Source: RHKX01 sp041393495 (GTDB lineage Bacteria > Actinomycetota > Thermoleophilia > Solirubrobacterales > 70-9). From it: DNA of 64,000 nucleotides. The first letter of the stretch is position 1. Each line of letters starts with the position of its first letter. Shown here piece by piece: positions 42,301 through 51,590 of the stretch. A program made the position numbers and the translations under genes. The stretch spans positions 70,344-134,343 of the forward strand of contig JAWKKA010000009.1 of the NCBI GenBank assembly GCA_041393495.1, in the 5' to 3' direction. The notes under the pieces were generated by a model, which was given only the letters and a program-made list of their open reading frames with translations, made no database searches and was not told where the DNA came from.

Positions 42301-43629
42301 GGGGTCATCACCCCCGAGGAGGTCGCGGCCGACGGCGAGGAGCGTCGCGGCGAGCTCAGCGGCATCCTCAAGACGCTGCGGGCGAAGATCGAGGCGGGCG
42401 AGTTCGAGGACCCGACGATCACCGGCGGGACCGGCGAGCTCGACCGCTCGAAGAGCCCCGCGGTCGAGACCAAGGTCTCCGAGAAGCGGCTGCGGGCGCT
42501 CAACGAGGAGCTCGTCAGCTTCCCCGAGAGCTTCACCGTCCACCGCAAGCTCCGCAAGCCGCTCGAGCGGCGACTGGAAGCGCTCGCCGACGGGCCGATC
42601 GAGTACGCGCACGCCGAGGCGCTCGCGTTCGCTTCCCTGCTCACCGAGGGGACCCACATCCGGCTGACCGGTCAGGACACGAGCCGCGGGACCTTCTCGA
42701 ACCGCCACCTCGTCCTCCACGACGAGAAGACCGGGCTGACCTACGCGCCGATCCAGAACCTGTCCGGCGCCCTCGCCCCGTTCGAGATCCACAACAGCCC
42801 GCTCTCGGAGACCGCGGCGCTCGGGTTCGAGTACGGCTACGCGGCCGCCTCGCCGGAGAGCCTGATCGTCTGGGAGGCGCAGTTCGGCGACTTCGACAAC
42901 TCCGCGCAGGTGATCATCGACCAGTTCATCGCCGCCGGCGAGTCGAAGTGGGGGCAGACCACGCGCCTGACGCTGCTGCTCCCACACGGCTACGAGGGCG
43001 CCGGGCCGGAGCACTCGAGCGCCCGGATCGAGCGGTTCCTGCAGCTCGGCGCCGAGGGCAACATGCGGCTCGCCAACCCGTCGACCGCCGGCCAGTACTT
43101 CCACCTGCTGCGCCGCCAGGCACGGATCAAGAAGGCGCGTCCGATGGTCGTCTTCACGCCGAAGGGGCTGCTCCGGCTCAACGAGGCGGCGTCGCAGCTC
43201 AGCGACCTGACCGAGGGCACGTTCAGGTACGTGATCGACGATCCCGAGGCCTCGCAGCGACCCGAGGAGATCAAGCGGCTGATCCTCTGCTCCGGCCGCA
43301 TCTACTACGACCTGCAGGGTCACGACCGGCGGGCCGACGCCACGAGCGTCGCGATCGCCCGCGCCGAGCTGATCTACCCGTTCCCGAAGAGCTACATCGG
43401 CGAGCTCGTCGCCGGCTACCCGGGCCTCGAGGAGGTCGTCTGGGTCCAGGAGGAGCCCGCGAACATGGGCTGCTGGCCGTCGATGCGCTGGCGCCTGCCG
43501 GACGCGATCGAGTCCGACGTCCCGGTCCGCTACGTCGGCCGGCCCGAGCGCGCCAGCCCCTCCGAGGGATACCCGGCGGCGCACCGGACCGAGCAGGAGC
43601 GGATCGTCCTGACGGCGCTGACGACGTAG
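39322..43629 (+). CDS. kgd: 2-oxoglutarate dehydrogenase E2-E1 fusion with two lipoyl domains
   Basis: The 1,435-residue protein combines nearly all catalytic parts of the complex except E3. Lipoyl domains: residues 1-80 (lysine K47 in STDKIDAEVP) and about 120-200 (K168 in the same motif). Subunit-binding domain: about 234-267 (SPVARRIAAAEGIDLSAVTG). E2 acyltransferase: about 285-520 with DHRIIQGAESGSFL. E1: about 570-1435 with HRGRLSVLAHNLGRS, the thiamine motif GDAAFPGQG at 856 and NQVGFTTDPKDG. The actinobacterial OdhA/Kgd proteins I know are about 1,220-1,260 residues and lack lipoyl domains, which a separate protein provides. GTG 39322 starts the first lipoyl domain; no strong ribosome binding site. 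Confidence 0.92.
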   Translation: MAATETVQVEMPAMGESVTEGTVLDWLKQEGDHVTEGEALVEISTDKIDAEVPAPATGTLTKILKAPDDIVKIGESLAELEPGGSGGNGAAPSMEITVGEGDADIGEGGGPAQLQAEYGGGGAAGGAVDLVMPEMGESVTEGTVLEWLKQPGDAVAEGETIVEVSTDKIDAEVPSPVTGTVLETLVEPDGVVAVGQLLARIEAGADRAGTGERAASSEQREAGADVATGDGAKASPVARRIAAAEGIDLSAVTGTGAGGRVMKADVLAAAESGDGATAAAAGVSEATALRGPAAMLAKAMGESLSIPTATSFRTLAVDTLDAKRKALNGALSERGMKVSFTHLIAWAIVQAATQWRAMARSYEVRDGKPNVIDHGAINLGIAVDVEKKDGSRSLMVPCIRAADSVDFKAFHARYEELITKTRENALTADDFVGTNITLTNPGGLGTVASVPRLMTGQGTIVATGSIAYPPEWRHSPPERLKAVGVSKVMTMSSTYDHRIIQGAESGSFLRRIEELLSGEDEFYEGVAGSLGIEPAVVTKAHPASASAPPLAAGATTAAPPSAVRAEPDEELLQAVQAATSLLKAYRTHGHLAANLNPLSGTAKGDPALEPENLELTPDLMERIPASILRIGVPGETLLEALPRMRAAYCGTIGYQIEHLSSHQQRVWLREMIETGAHRTPLGDDERRGLLRRLIQVFEFERFLQKAYLGQKMFSIEGLDATVPMIDELATIARRDGAEQLVIGMAHRGRLSVLAHNLGRSIESIMAEFEGAKALDAVKRTDALRHGGTGDVKYHHGAEGLFESSEGDVRMRLYPNPSHLEFVDPVVTGGARAAQTEAAGPHMHHDTKVAVPLLLHGDAAFPGQGVVAETLNMQSLGGYATGGTIHIIQDNQVGFTTDPKDGRSTPYASDMAKGFNVPIVHVNADDVEACVAAVRLAMAYRAKFARDVVIDLIGYRRYGHNETDEPAYTQPELAAIIKKHRPISELYAQRLLDDGVITPEEVAADGEERRGELSGILKTLRAKIEAGEFEDPTITGGTGELDRSKSPAVETKVSEKRLRALNEELVSFPESFTVHRKLRKPLERRLEALADGPIEYAHAEALAFASLLTEGTHIRLTGQDTSRGTFSNRHLVLHDEKTGLTYAPIQNLSGALAPFEIHNSPLSETAALGFEYGYAAASPESLIVWEAQFGDFDNSAQVIIDQFIAAGESKWGQTTRLTLLLPHGYEGAGPEHSSARIERFLQLGAEGNMRLANPSTAGQYFHLLRRQARIKKARPMVVFTPKGLLRLNEAASQLSDLTEGTFRYVIDDPEASQRPEEIKRLILCSGRIYYDLQGHDRRADATSVAIARAELIYPFPKSYIGELVAGYPGLEEVVWVQEEPANMGCWPSMRWRLPDAIESDVPVRYVGRPERASPSEGYPAAHRTEQERIVLTALTT
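39955..39983 (+). repeat. GCGAGCA microrepeat inside the linker of the kgd gene
   Basis: GAGCAGC repeats four times in tandem in the region coding for the linker between the second lipoyl domain and the subunit-binding domain (residues ERAASSEQRE). The same short sequence fills intergenic gaps at 10122-10143 and 10726-10743. The linker tolerates it, so the frame is kept. Confidence 0.75.
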
Positions 43630-43653
43630 CGGGGGGCGCCGCTCGGGGGGCGA

Positions 43654-43714
43654 GGGTGCGACTCCGACGGCGCGACTCGCTGCGCTCGCGCTGGCTGCCG
43701 TCGGCGCCGCACCC
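43654..43714 (+). terminator. Long hairpin after kgd
   Basis: GGGTGCG-act-CCGACGGC at 43654-43671 pairs with GCCGTCGG-cgc-CGCACCC at 43697-43714, giving 15 paired bases with an internal loop. The apical part is GC-rich. There is no T-run. Its position 25 bp after the stop suggests a terminator or RNA 3' end stabiliser. Confidence 0.55.
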
Positions 43715-43805
43715 CCGCCCCGCCCTGTGACGTTTCGTGGGAGGCGTGTCGTCGACGCCGCCGGGACCGGAGGGATGAGAGGCGGGTCATCTAGCCTCCG
43801 CGGCG

Positions 43806-44162
43806 ATGAGCGACGCGACCACCGACGGCGAGCGCGAGTTCCGCCCGCGCTCCCCGGGCCCTCTCTGGGTCTGGGTCAAGCGCGCCTCGTTCGTCGAGCT
43901 GGCGATCTTCGCGGGGCTCCTGTTCGTCTGGATCGTCCCCGGCCTCGACCAACCGACCTTCGTGTTCGGGCTGGCGCACGGGATCGGCTACATCGCCCTC
44001 TGTCTGCTCCTCTGGGTGGCGATCATGCGCCGCGAGGCGCCGTTCTGGCTGTTCGCCGCGACGCTGACCCCGGTCGGCCCGGTCGGCAGCGTGGTCGGGA
44101 TCGAGTGGATCGAGCGGCGCGACGGCAGCACGACCGTAGCCGCCCCCGGGACGGGGGCCTGA
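43806..44162 (+). CDS. DUF3817-type small membrane protein
   Basis: The 118-residue protein has a polar N-terminus of about 25 residues and then three hydrophobic segments: VKRASFVELAIFAGLLFVWI, FGLAHGIGYIALCLLLWVAI and FWLFAATLTPVGPVGSVVG. The RxSFVExxxxxxL...HGxxY pattern matches the DUF3817 (YdzA-like) family. Role unknown. ATG 43806. The DNA between this gene and kgd holds a long hairpin. Confidence 0.75.
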   Translation: MSDATTDGEREFRPRSPGPLWVWVKRASFVELAIFAGLLFVWIVPGLDQPTFVFGLAHGIGYIALCLLLWVAIMRREAPFWLFAATLTPVGPVGSVVGIEWIERRDGSTTVAAPGTGA

Positions 44163-44248
44163 CCGGCGGCCGCGAAGCCGGACTGCGCGGGGCGGCGGGT
44201 TGGCCCGGCCCGCCGCGGTGCCGGTCCGGACCTGATTGGATTGCCGTC

Positions 44249-44671
44249 ATGCAGCGCCTGATCTTCGACCACGACTACGACCTGCCGCCCGATCGCGTCT
44301 TCGCCTACCTCTCCGAGCACGAGAACCTGGCCGCGATGCTGGGCGCCAGGATCACCCGCCTCAAGGACGGATCCGACGGCCACCGCAACGGCGTCGGGTC
44401 GGCCCGCGAGCTCAAGGTCGGACCGGCGCCGCCGTTCGAGGAGACGGTCACCGAGTTCGTCCCGAACGAGCTGATCGCCTACGAGATCACCAAGGGATCG
44501 CCGCTGAAAGACCACCACGGCGAGATGCGCTTCACGCCCGAGGGCGACGGCACCCACCTCCACTACGAGATCTCGTTCGCCTCGAAGCTCCCGGGGATCG
44601 ACCTGATCGTCGCCCAGGGCCTGAAGCGGAACGTCCCGAAGGGCTTGGCGGCGGTCGCGGCGCAGGCGTAG
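44249..44671 (+). CDS. SRPBCC-superfamily protein
   Basis: The 140-residue protein has a START/Bet v1-like order: FDHDYDLPPDRVFAYLSEHE at the start, a helix and then strands with ELKVGPAPPFEETVTEFVP, YEITKGSPLKDHHGEMRF and THLHYEISFASKLPG, ending in a long C-terminal helix. Such proteins bind lipophilic molecules in a cavity or act as polyketide cyclases. No catalytic residue can be named. ATG 44249 begins the first strand. Direct repeats of 92 bp begin soon after the stop. Confidence 0.78.
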   Translation: MQRLIFDHDYDLPPDRVFAYLSEHENLAAMLGARITRLKDGSDGHRNGVGSARELKVGPAPPFEETVTEFVPNELIAYEITKGSPLKDHHGEMRFTPEGDGTHLHYEISFASKLPGIDLIVAQGLKRNVPKGLAAVAAQA

Positions 44672-44688
44672 CAGCTCGCGGCGCCCAG

Positions 44689-44955
44689 CCAGGCCAAGGA
44701 CGCAGGAGCCGCCGCGGCCGAGCGGGCCGCAAGGCGACGAGGACGCCGGCGCCTGAGGCCTTTCACGAGCCTGCGAGGCGCCAGGCCAAGGACGCAGGAG
44801 CCGCCGCGGCCGAGTGGGCCGCAAGGCGACGAGGACGCCGGCGCCTGACGCCTTTCACGAGCCTGCGAGGCGCCAGGCCAAGGACGCAGGAGCCGCCGCG
44901 GCCGAGTGGGCCGCAAGGCGCCGAGGACGCCGGCCTGGCGTCTCGCAGGCCGTGA
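44689..44955. repeat. 92-bp tandem repeat, nearly three units
   Basis: AGGCCAAGGACGCAGGAGCC recurs at 44691, 44783 and 44875, exactly 92 bp apart; units differ by few bases. Each full unit ends with a hairpin, GGCGCCT ... AGGCGCC, enclosing CTTTCACGAGCCTGCG. The last unit is cut and followed by that enclosed segment in inverted orientation (CTCGCAGGCCGTGAAAG). 92 is not a multiple of three, so coding is unlikely. It may be an array of structured RNA or a palindromic mobile repeat. Confidence 0.85.
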
Positions 44956-44959
44956 AAGT

Positions 44960-45014
44960 GGGCTGGGGCGGTGCCGCGGGAGGCAGGGGGTCCGCGCGGC
45001 CCATGCCCCAGCCC
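44960..45014. repeat. Palindrome with 10-bp exact arms
   Basis: GGGCTGGGGC at 44960-44969 is the exact reverse complement of GCCCCAGCCC at 45005-45014. The CTGGGG core resembles the arms of the 46-bp elements, but length (55 bp) and centre differ, so it may be a distant relative or an independent hairpin. Confidence 0.55.
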
Positions 45015-45049
45015 GCGCGTCGGTAGCCAGGGAGGGATGCCGACGCGAT

Positions 45050-45079
45050 CGCCCCCGGAGGCGGGACTGACCGGGGGCG
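45050..45079 (-). terminator. Hairpin after aconitase
   Basis: CGCCCCCGG at 45050-45058 pairs exactly with CCGGGGGCG at 45071-45079 around a 12-base loop. On the minus strand it is about 70 bp after the aconitase stop, a plausible transcription end for that gene. It could also serve plus-strand transcripts. Confidence 0.5.
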
Positions 45080-45147
45080 AGCCTTATGAAGCCTGCACTT
45101 GCATTCTGCCTTATCGATGCCGGGTCTGCAATCCCGCTGACCATGCG

Positions 45148-47976
<2,829 letters not shown>

Positions 47977-47995
47977 CTCACTTCCTCCTGCCGGG

Positions 47996-48325
47996 TTATT
48001 CGCTGTCGCTGTCCTGCTTCTCGGAAACCCTCTCGTGGTCCGCCTCTCCGTAGATCGTAAGGCCCTCCGACCGCGCGTCCTCGTCGGGGAACCGGTCGCC
48101 GAGCGGATGGCCGTGCTTGTCGCCGTGAGAGGCCGACTGGATGAGCTGCTCCTCGGCCAGCTCGAAGCCCTCGGCCACCCCACCGCCGCCTTCGGCGAGC
48201 GGGCGCTCGGCCTCCGGCAGCCGCTGGCTGTCGGTGTGGCCGCCGATCTCGGCGGCCTCGGCCGCCGCCGCGGCCTCCTCTTCGGCGATCAGGTCGTGAT
48301 CGCGATCATCGGACTTGTCGCTCAT
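47996..48325 (-). CDS. Small acidic conserved hypothetical protein upstream of acnA
   Basis: The 109-residue protein is highly acidic and probably disordered: DRDHDLIAEEEAAAAAEAAE, then the LPEAERPLAEGGGGVAEGFE and LAEEQLIQSASHGDKHGHP segments, ending DSDSE. I do not know a named family, although similar acidic proteins occur in related actinobacteria. ATG 48325 has GGAGG five bases upstream. It is probably co-transcribed with acnA, 19 bp downstream. Confidence 0.7.
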   Translation of the reverse strand: MSDKSDDRDHDLIAEEEAAAAAEAAEIGGHTDSQRLPEAERPLAEGGGGVAEGFELAEEQLIQSASHGDKHGHPLGDRFPDEDARSEGLTIYGEADHERVSEKQDSDSE

Positions 48326-48484
48326 CGAGCCTCCACGGATCGGAAACGGAGCTCCACCGGGAAGGTATCCGGTTCGCGGGGCCGGGACCGGCCGGCGGGG
48401 CGCGCCGGGGGCGGGCCGGCCGGCGCCGGGGGCTCGCGGGGAGTCGGGGCGACCGGCGTCTCAGCCCATCTGCGACCCGTCGCG

Positions 48485-48511
48485 GGCGGCGGCGGCCTTG
48501 CCGCCGCCGCC
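48485..48511 (-). terminator. GGC/GCC hairpin after the SDR gene
   Basis: Four GGC triplets at 48485-48496 pair exactly with four GCC triplets at 48500-48511 around a 3-base loop, 10 bp after the SDR stop codon. This is a very stable stem without a T-run. The rest of 48326-48520 is GC-rich and shows no gene. Confidence 0.55.
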
Positions 48512-48520
48512 GGGCCGCGC

Positions 48521-49333
48521 CTAGCGCATGTGCGACTGGCCGCGGGCCAGGGCGTCGGCGACCTTGGCGCCGCCGCCGCGCTGGACGCGGGCGGCGATGC
48601 CGGGGAAGATATGCGCGAGGGTGGCGAGGGAGCGCTGCTGAAGCGGCGCCACGGAGACCTCGGCCCGGTTCTGCTCGATCGCCTTGACGACCCCGGCGCC
48701 GACCTCGGCCGGGCTCGAGGTGCCCATTCCCGGCGGGACCCTCGCCCCCGAGATGGCGAACATCCCGGCGCCGCGGATGAAGCCCGGGAGGACGACCGAG
48801 ACGCCGACGCCGGTGCCATCGCCGGCGAGGTCCTCGCGCAGCGCCAGGGCGAAGCCACGGAGCCCGAACTTCGTGGCGTTGTAGATCGATGCCCGCGGCG
48901 ACGCCGCCTTGCCGGAGAGCGACGAGACGAACAGCAGGTGGCCGCCGCCGCGCTCGACCATCGCCGGCAGCAGCGCGTGGGCGAGCAGCATCGGCGCCTC
49001 GAGGTTGACGCGGACGGCGCGCGAGACCTCGGCGGCGCTGAAGTCGCCGAGCCGCCCCGAGCCGGGCAGGCCGGCGTTGGCGACGAGGATGTCGATCGGG
49101 CCGCCTGCGGTGGCCGCGATCGCGAGCTCCTCCGCGGCTCCGATCTCAGCCAGGTCCGCGACGACGGTCGAGTGATCGCCATCCGGCAGCGACCCGGCCA
49201 GGGCCGCGAGCTCGTCGGCCTTCCGCGAGCTGAGGACGAGGGCGCCGCCGCGCTCGGCGAGGGCGGCGGCGATCGCCCGGCCGAGGCCGCCCGTCGCCCC
49301 CGTGAGGAGGATCCGCTTGCCGGCGATCTCCAT
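48521..49333 (-). CDS. SDR-family NAD(P)-dependent oxidoreductase
   Basis: The 270-residue protein has the classical SDR features: ILLTGATGGLGRAIAAALAE glycine motif (TGxxxGxG), VANAG, a catalytic serine in LFVSSLSGKAA and YNATKFGLRGF (Tyr-x-x-x-Lys). A C-terminal extension of about 60 residues continues past the core. It resembles the acyl/ketone-reducing SDRs of actinobacteria. Substrate unknown. ATG 49333. Confidence 0.87.
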   Translation of the reverse strand: MEIAGKRILLTGATGGLGRAIAAALAERGGALVLSSRKADELAALAGSLPDGDHSTVVADLAEIGAAEELAIAATAGGPIDILVANAGLPGSGRLGDFSAAEVSRAVRVNLEAPMLLAHALLPAMVERGGGHLLFVSSLSGKAASPRASIYNATKFGLRGFALALREDLAGDGTGVGVSVVLPGFIRGAGMFAISGARVPPGMGTSSPAEVGAGVVKAIEQNRAEVSVAPLQQRSLATLAHIFPGIAARVQRGGGAKVADALARGQSHMR

Positions 49334-49462
49334 GCGTCCAACCTATAGGGGCGGCGGACGTGGTGCAGCGGCAGCATGCGAGAGGTGGCGGCCGGCGGCG
49401 CCACGGGCGCGCGAGCTCCGCCCCGCCGGCCCGGCGCTGCCCCGCCGGCCCACCTTGCTCGG

Positions 49463-49509
49463 CGAACGACGAATGTCTCACACATATTGGGAACTATTCG
49501 TCGCTCGGC
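49463..49509. repeat. Palindromic repeat, copy 2 of the 5.65-kb family
   Basis: CGAACGACGAAT at 49463-49474 pairs with ATTCGTCGCTCG at 49496-49507 (one G-T type mismatch). The 24-bp unit ATTGGGAACTATTCGTCGCT plus CGGC at 49486-49509 matches the three tandem units at 5653-5724. The loop sequence CTCACA is also shared, so the similarity extends over about 45 bp. Confidence 0.75.
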
Positions 49510-49521
49510 GGGGCGGCGATG

Positions 49522-49596
49522 ACACCAGCGGCAGGGGAATCTGAACGCACCAGCGGCAGGGGAATGTGAACGCACCAGCGGCAGAGAATGTGAACG
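49522..49596. repeat. 25-bp tandem repeat, three units
   Basis: The core ACCAGCGGCAGGGGAAT followed by (C/G)TGAACGC begins at 49524, 49549 and 49574. The third unit has GCAGAGAAT. They lie between the palindromic repeat and the riboswitch, about where the promoter for the downstream leader would be expected. They may be regulator sites or slippage products. Confidence 0.75.
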
Positions 49597-49637
49597 TTTG
49601 CTTGCACGACGCTCATCAACCCGCTACAGTGCCGCTG

Positions 49638-49778
49638 TCCCCAACGCCGAGTCTCCGAAGAGCGGAGAGCGGGGGAACCACAGATTTCCCTTGGGAATGG
49701 GGCTAATCCGCCGGACGGCGGAGGCGCAGGCTCCCCGCAGCGCCAGCCCGACAGCTAACCCCGCAGGCGCAGACGAGC
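49638..49778 (+). ncRNA. c-di-AMP riboswitch (ydaO-yuaA leader)
   Basis: The leader of the NlpC/P60 gene has the conserved blocks of this class in order: GCCGAGTCTCCG, AGCGGGGGAACCACAG, TTGGGAATGGGGCTAATCCG, and the 3' block GCCCGACAGCTAACCCCGCA followed by GGCG. In actinobacteria this class typically precedes cell-wall hydrolase genes. Binding of c-di-AMP normally switches expression off. The exact ends are approximate. The start codon of the downstream gene is only about 12 bp after the conserved 3' block. Confidence 0.88.
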
Positions 49779-49790
49779 CGAGAAGGACCG

Positions 49791-50339
49791 ATGCAACCGA
49801 ACAGAACGAACCGGAAGGCCAGGCACGTGATGCCGGCCCTGGCCGCGACCCTGCTCGCGACCGCCGCCGTCCTCCTGTCGACCGCCACCGCCGCCCTCGC
49901 CGGGGGCGGCCTCAGCACGAGCCCGAAATCCGGCAAGCCCGGCAAGGCGAGGCTCGTCCACGGCAAGGCGATCCCGCCTGCCAACGCACCGCCTCGCGTC
50001 GTCAAGGCGATCAAGGCCGCGAACCGGATCCGCAAGACGAGCTACGAGTGGGGCGGCGGCCACGGCAGCTTCAAGGACAACGGCTACGACTGCTCCGGCG
50101 CCGTCAGCTACATGCTCCACGGCGGGCGGATGCTGAATGCCCCGCTGACCTCCGGCTCTCTGGCGAGCTGGGGCCGCAGGAACAAGGGCAAGTGGATCAC
50201 CGTCTACGCCAACGCCGGCCACACCTACGCGGTCGTCGCCGGCCTCCGCTGGGACACCTCCGGCGGCCCCGGCCCGCGCTGGCATCGCGACATGCGGTCG
50301 CGAGCCGGCTTCGCGGTCCGCCATTACCGGGGCTTCTGA
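49791..50339 (+). CDS. Secreted NlpC/P60-like cell-wall hydrolase
   Basis: The 182-residue protein has an N-terminal signal peptide (MPALAATLLATAAVLLSTAT, cleavage near AALAGG), a short linker and a CHAP/NlpC-like catalytic domain. The nucleophile is C101 in NGYDCSGAVSYM and the catalytic histidine H144 in NAGHTYAVVAGLRWDTS. Such enzymes cleave peptide bonds in peptidoglycan stems. ATG 49791 has AGAAGGA upstream, directly after the c-di-AMP riboswitch, so expression should respond to that messenger (cell-wall and osmotic control). Confidence 0.85.
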   Translation: MQPNRTNRKARHVMPALAATLLATAAVLLSTATAALAGGGLSTSPKSGKPGKARLVHGKAIPPANAPPRVVKAIKAANRIRKTSYEWGGGHGSFKDNGYDCSGAVSYMLHGGRMLNAPLTSGSLASWGRRNKGKWITVYANAGHTYAVVAGLRWDTSGGPGPRWHRDMRSRAGFAVRHYRGF

Positions 50340-50359
50340 GCCACCTCCCCTCCCCCACG

Positions 50360-50388
50360 CGAAGGCCCGCTTCCCCGGCGGGCCTTCG
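50360..50388 (+). terminator. Rho-independent terminator after the NlpC/P60 gene
   Basis: CGAAGGCCCGC at 50360-50370 pairs exactly with GCGGGCCTTCG at 50378-50388, followed by TCGTTT. This is the clearest intrinsic terminator in the window and lies 21 bp after the stop. It may also end the convergent alanine dehydrogenase transcript. Confidence 0.85.
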
Positions 50389-50427
50389 TCGTTTCCCGGG
50401 CGATGAGGGGCGCGGCGGCCCCGGCGC

Positions 50428-51549
50428 TCAGCCGATCCCGAGCGCGTCGGCGACGGCGACGTGCTCGGCGCCGACGCCCTCCGCGACGCCGGGGTGGGTG
50501 ACCTTGCCGGCGGCGACGTTGACGCCGGGCACGAGGCCGCGGTCGCGCTCGAGCGCGCCCGCGACGCCGTTGTCGGCGAGCGACAGCACGTACGGGAGGG
50601 TCGCGTTGGTGAGCGCCTGCGTCGAGGTGATCGGGACGGCGCCGGGCATGTTCGCGACGCAGTAGTGGGTGACACCGTCGACCTCGTAGACGGGGTCGGT
50701 GTGGGTCGTCGGCTTCGAGGTCTCGAAGCAGCCGCCCTGGTCGATCGCGACGTCGACGAGGACCGCGTGTCGCTTCATCAACGCGAGCTGCTCGCGCTTG
50801 ATGACGTGCGGGGCGCGGGCGCCCTGGACGAGGACGGCGCCGATCACGAGGTCGACCCGCGGCAGCATCTCCTCGATCGAGAGCGTCGAGCTGAACACCG
50901 TCGAGAGCGAGCCGGCGAACTGCAGGTCGGCGCGCCGGATGGCATCGATGTTGACGTCGAACAGGAATACGTCGGCGGCCATCCCGACCGCCATCTGCGC
51001 GGCGTTGATCCCGACCGCGCCGGCGCCGATCACCATCACGTTCGCCGCGGCGACGCCGGGCACGCCGCCGAGCAGGATGCCGCGGCCTCCCATCGGCTTC
51101 TCGAGGAAGAACGCGCCGGCCTGGGTCGCGATCCGCCCCGCGATCTCGCTCATCGGCGCGAGCAGCGGTAGCCGCCCTTCCCCGTCCTCGACCGTCTCGT
51201 AGGCGATGCAGGTCGCGCCGGTCCCGCAAAGGCCGTCCGTCAGCTCCGGGGCCGGAGCGAGATGAAGGTAGGTGAACAGGGTGTGGTCGGAGCGCAGCAT
51301 CCCGACCTCGACCGGCTGCGGCTCCTTGACGCCGAGGATCAGCTCCGACTCCGCGAACACCTCCTCGGCGGTGTCGATGATCCGCGCGCCCTGCGCTGCG
51401 TAGTCGGCGTCGGCGATCGCGCTGCCCTCGCCCGCGCCGCTCTGGACGAGGACCTCGTGCCCGTGCTCGGCGAGCTCGCGGGCGCCGACGGCGGTCAGCG
51501 CAACCCGGTACTCCTCCTCCTTGATCTCGGTCGGGACTCCAACCTTCAT
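50428..51549 (-). CDS. ald: Alanine dehydrogenase
   Basis: The 373-residue enzyme interconverts L-alanine and pyruvate plus ammonia with NAD. Diagnostic segments: MKVGVPTEIKEEEYRVALTA, the catalytic Lys/His regions KEPQP and TYLHLAPAPELT, the NAD-binding VMVIGAGAVGINAAQMAVGM motif, and DVAIDQGGCFETS ... HTDPVY. Length is typical. In this position, after an aminotransferase and its probable regulator, it may recycle the alanine formed when pyruvate accepts amino groups from polyamines (inference). Confidence 0.95.
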   Translation of the reverse strand: MKVGVPTEIKEEEYRVALTAVGARELAEHGHEVLVQSGAGEGSAIADADYAAQGARIIDTAEEVFAESELILGVKEPQPVEVGMLRSDHTLFTYLHLAPAPELTDGLCGTGATCIAYETVEDGEGRLPLLAPMSEIAGRIATQAGAFFLEKPMGGRGILLGGVPGVAAANVMVIGAGAVGINAAQMAVGMAADVFLFDVNIDAIRRADLQFAGSLSTVFSSTLSIEEMLPRVDLVIGAVLVQGARAPHVIKREQLALMKRHAVLVDVAIDQGGCFETSKPTTHTDPVYEVDGVTHYCVANMPGAVPITSTQALTNATLPYVLSLADNGVAGALERDRGLVPGVNVAAGKVTHPGVAEGVGAEHVAVADALGIG

Positions 51550-51590
51550 CGTCGCCTCTCCTCTTTCCTCGTTGGCTGCTCGTTCCGGCC

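Larger units (their letters stand above)
44672..45147. other. Repeat-filled intergenic region before aconitase
   Basis: About 475 bp without a supported gene. It contains a 92-bp tandem array, a 55-bp palindrome with 10-bp exact arms and a hairpin close to the end of the aconitase gene. The stretch 45080-45140 is the most AT-rich in the area and unique, and I see nothing assignable in it. Confidence 0.6.
49334..49790. other. Intergenic region with repeats and a riboswitch
   Basis: About 457 bp without a protein gene. In order it carries a dispersed palindromic repeat (copy 2), three 25-bp tandem units and a c-di-AMP riboswitch that occupies most of the last 150 bp before the NlpC/P60 gene. 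Confidence 0.75.

Noticed and set aside
39313..43584. Very long open frame antisense to kgd (over 1,400 codons)
   Set aside because: It mirrors the codon bias of the real gene, is rich in Arg/Glu/Val/Gly without any domain, and the plus-strand frame has unmistakable lipoyl, E2 and E1 motifs.
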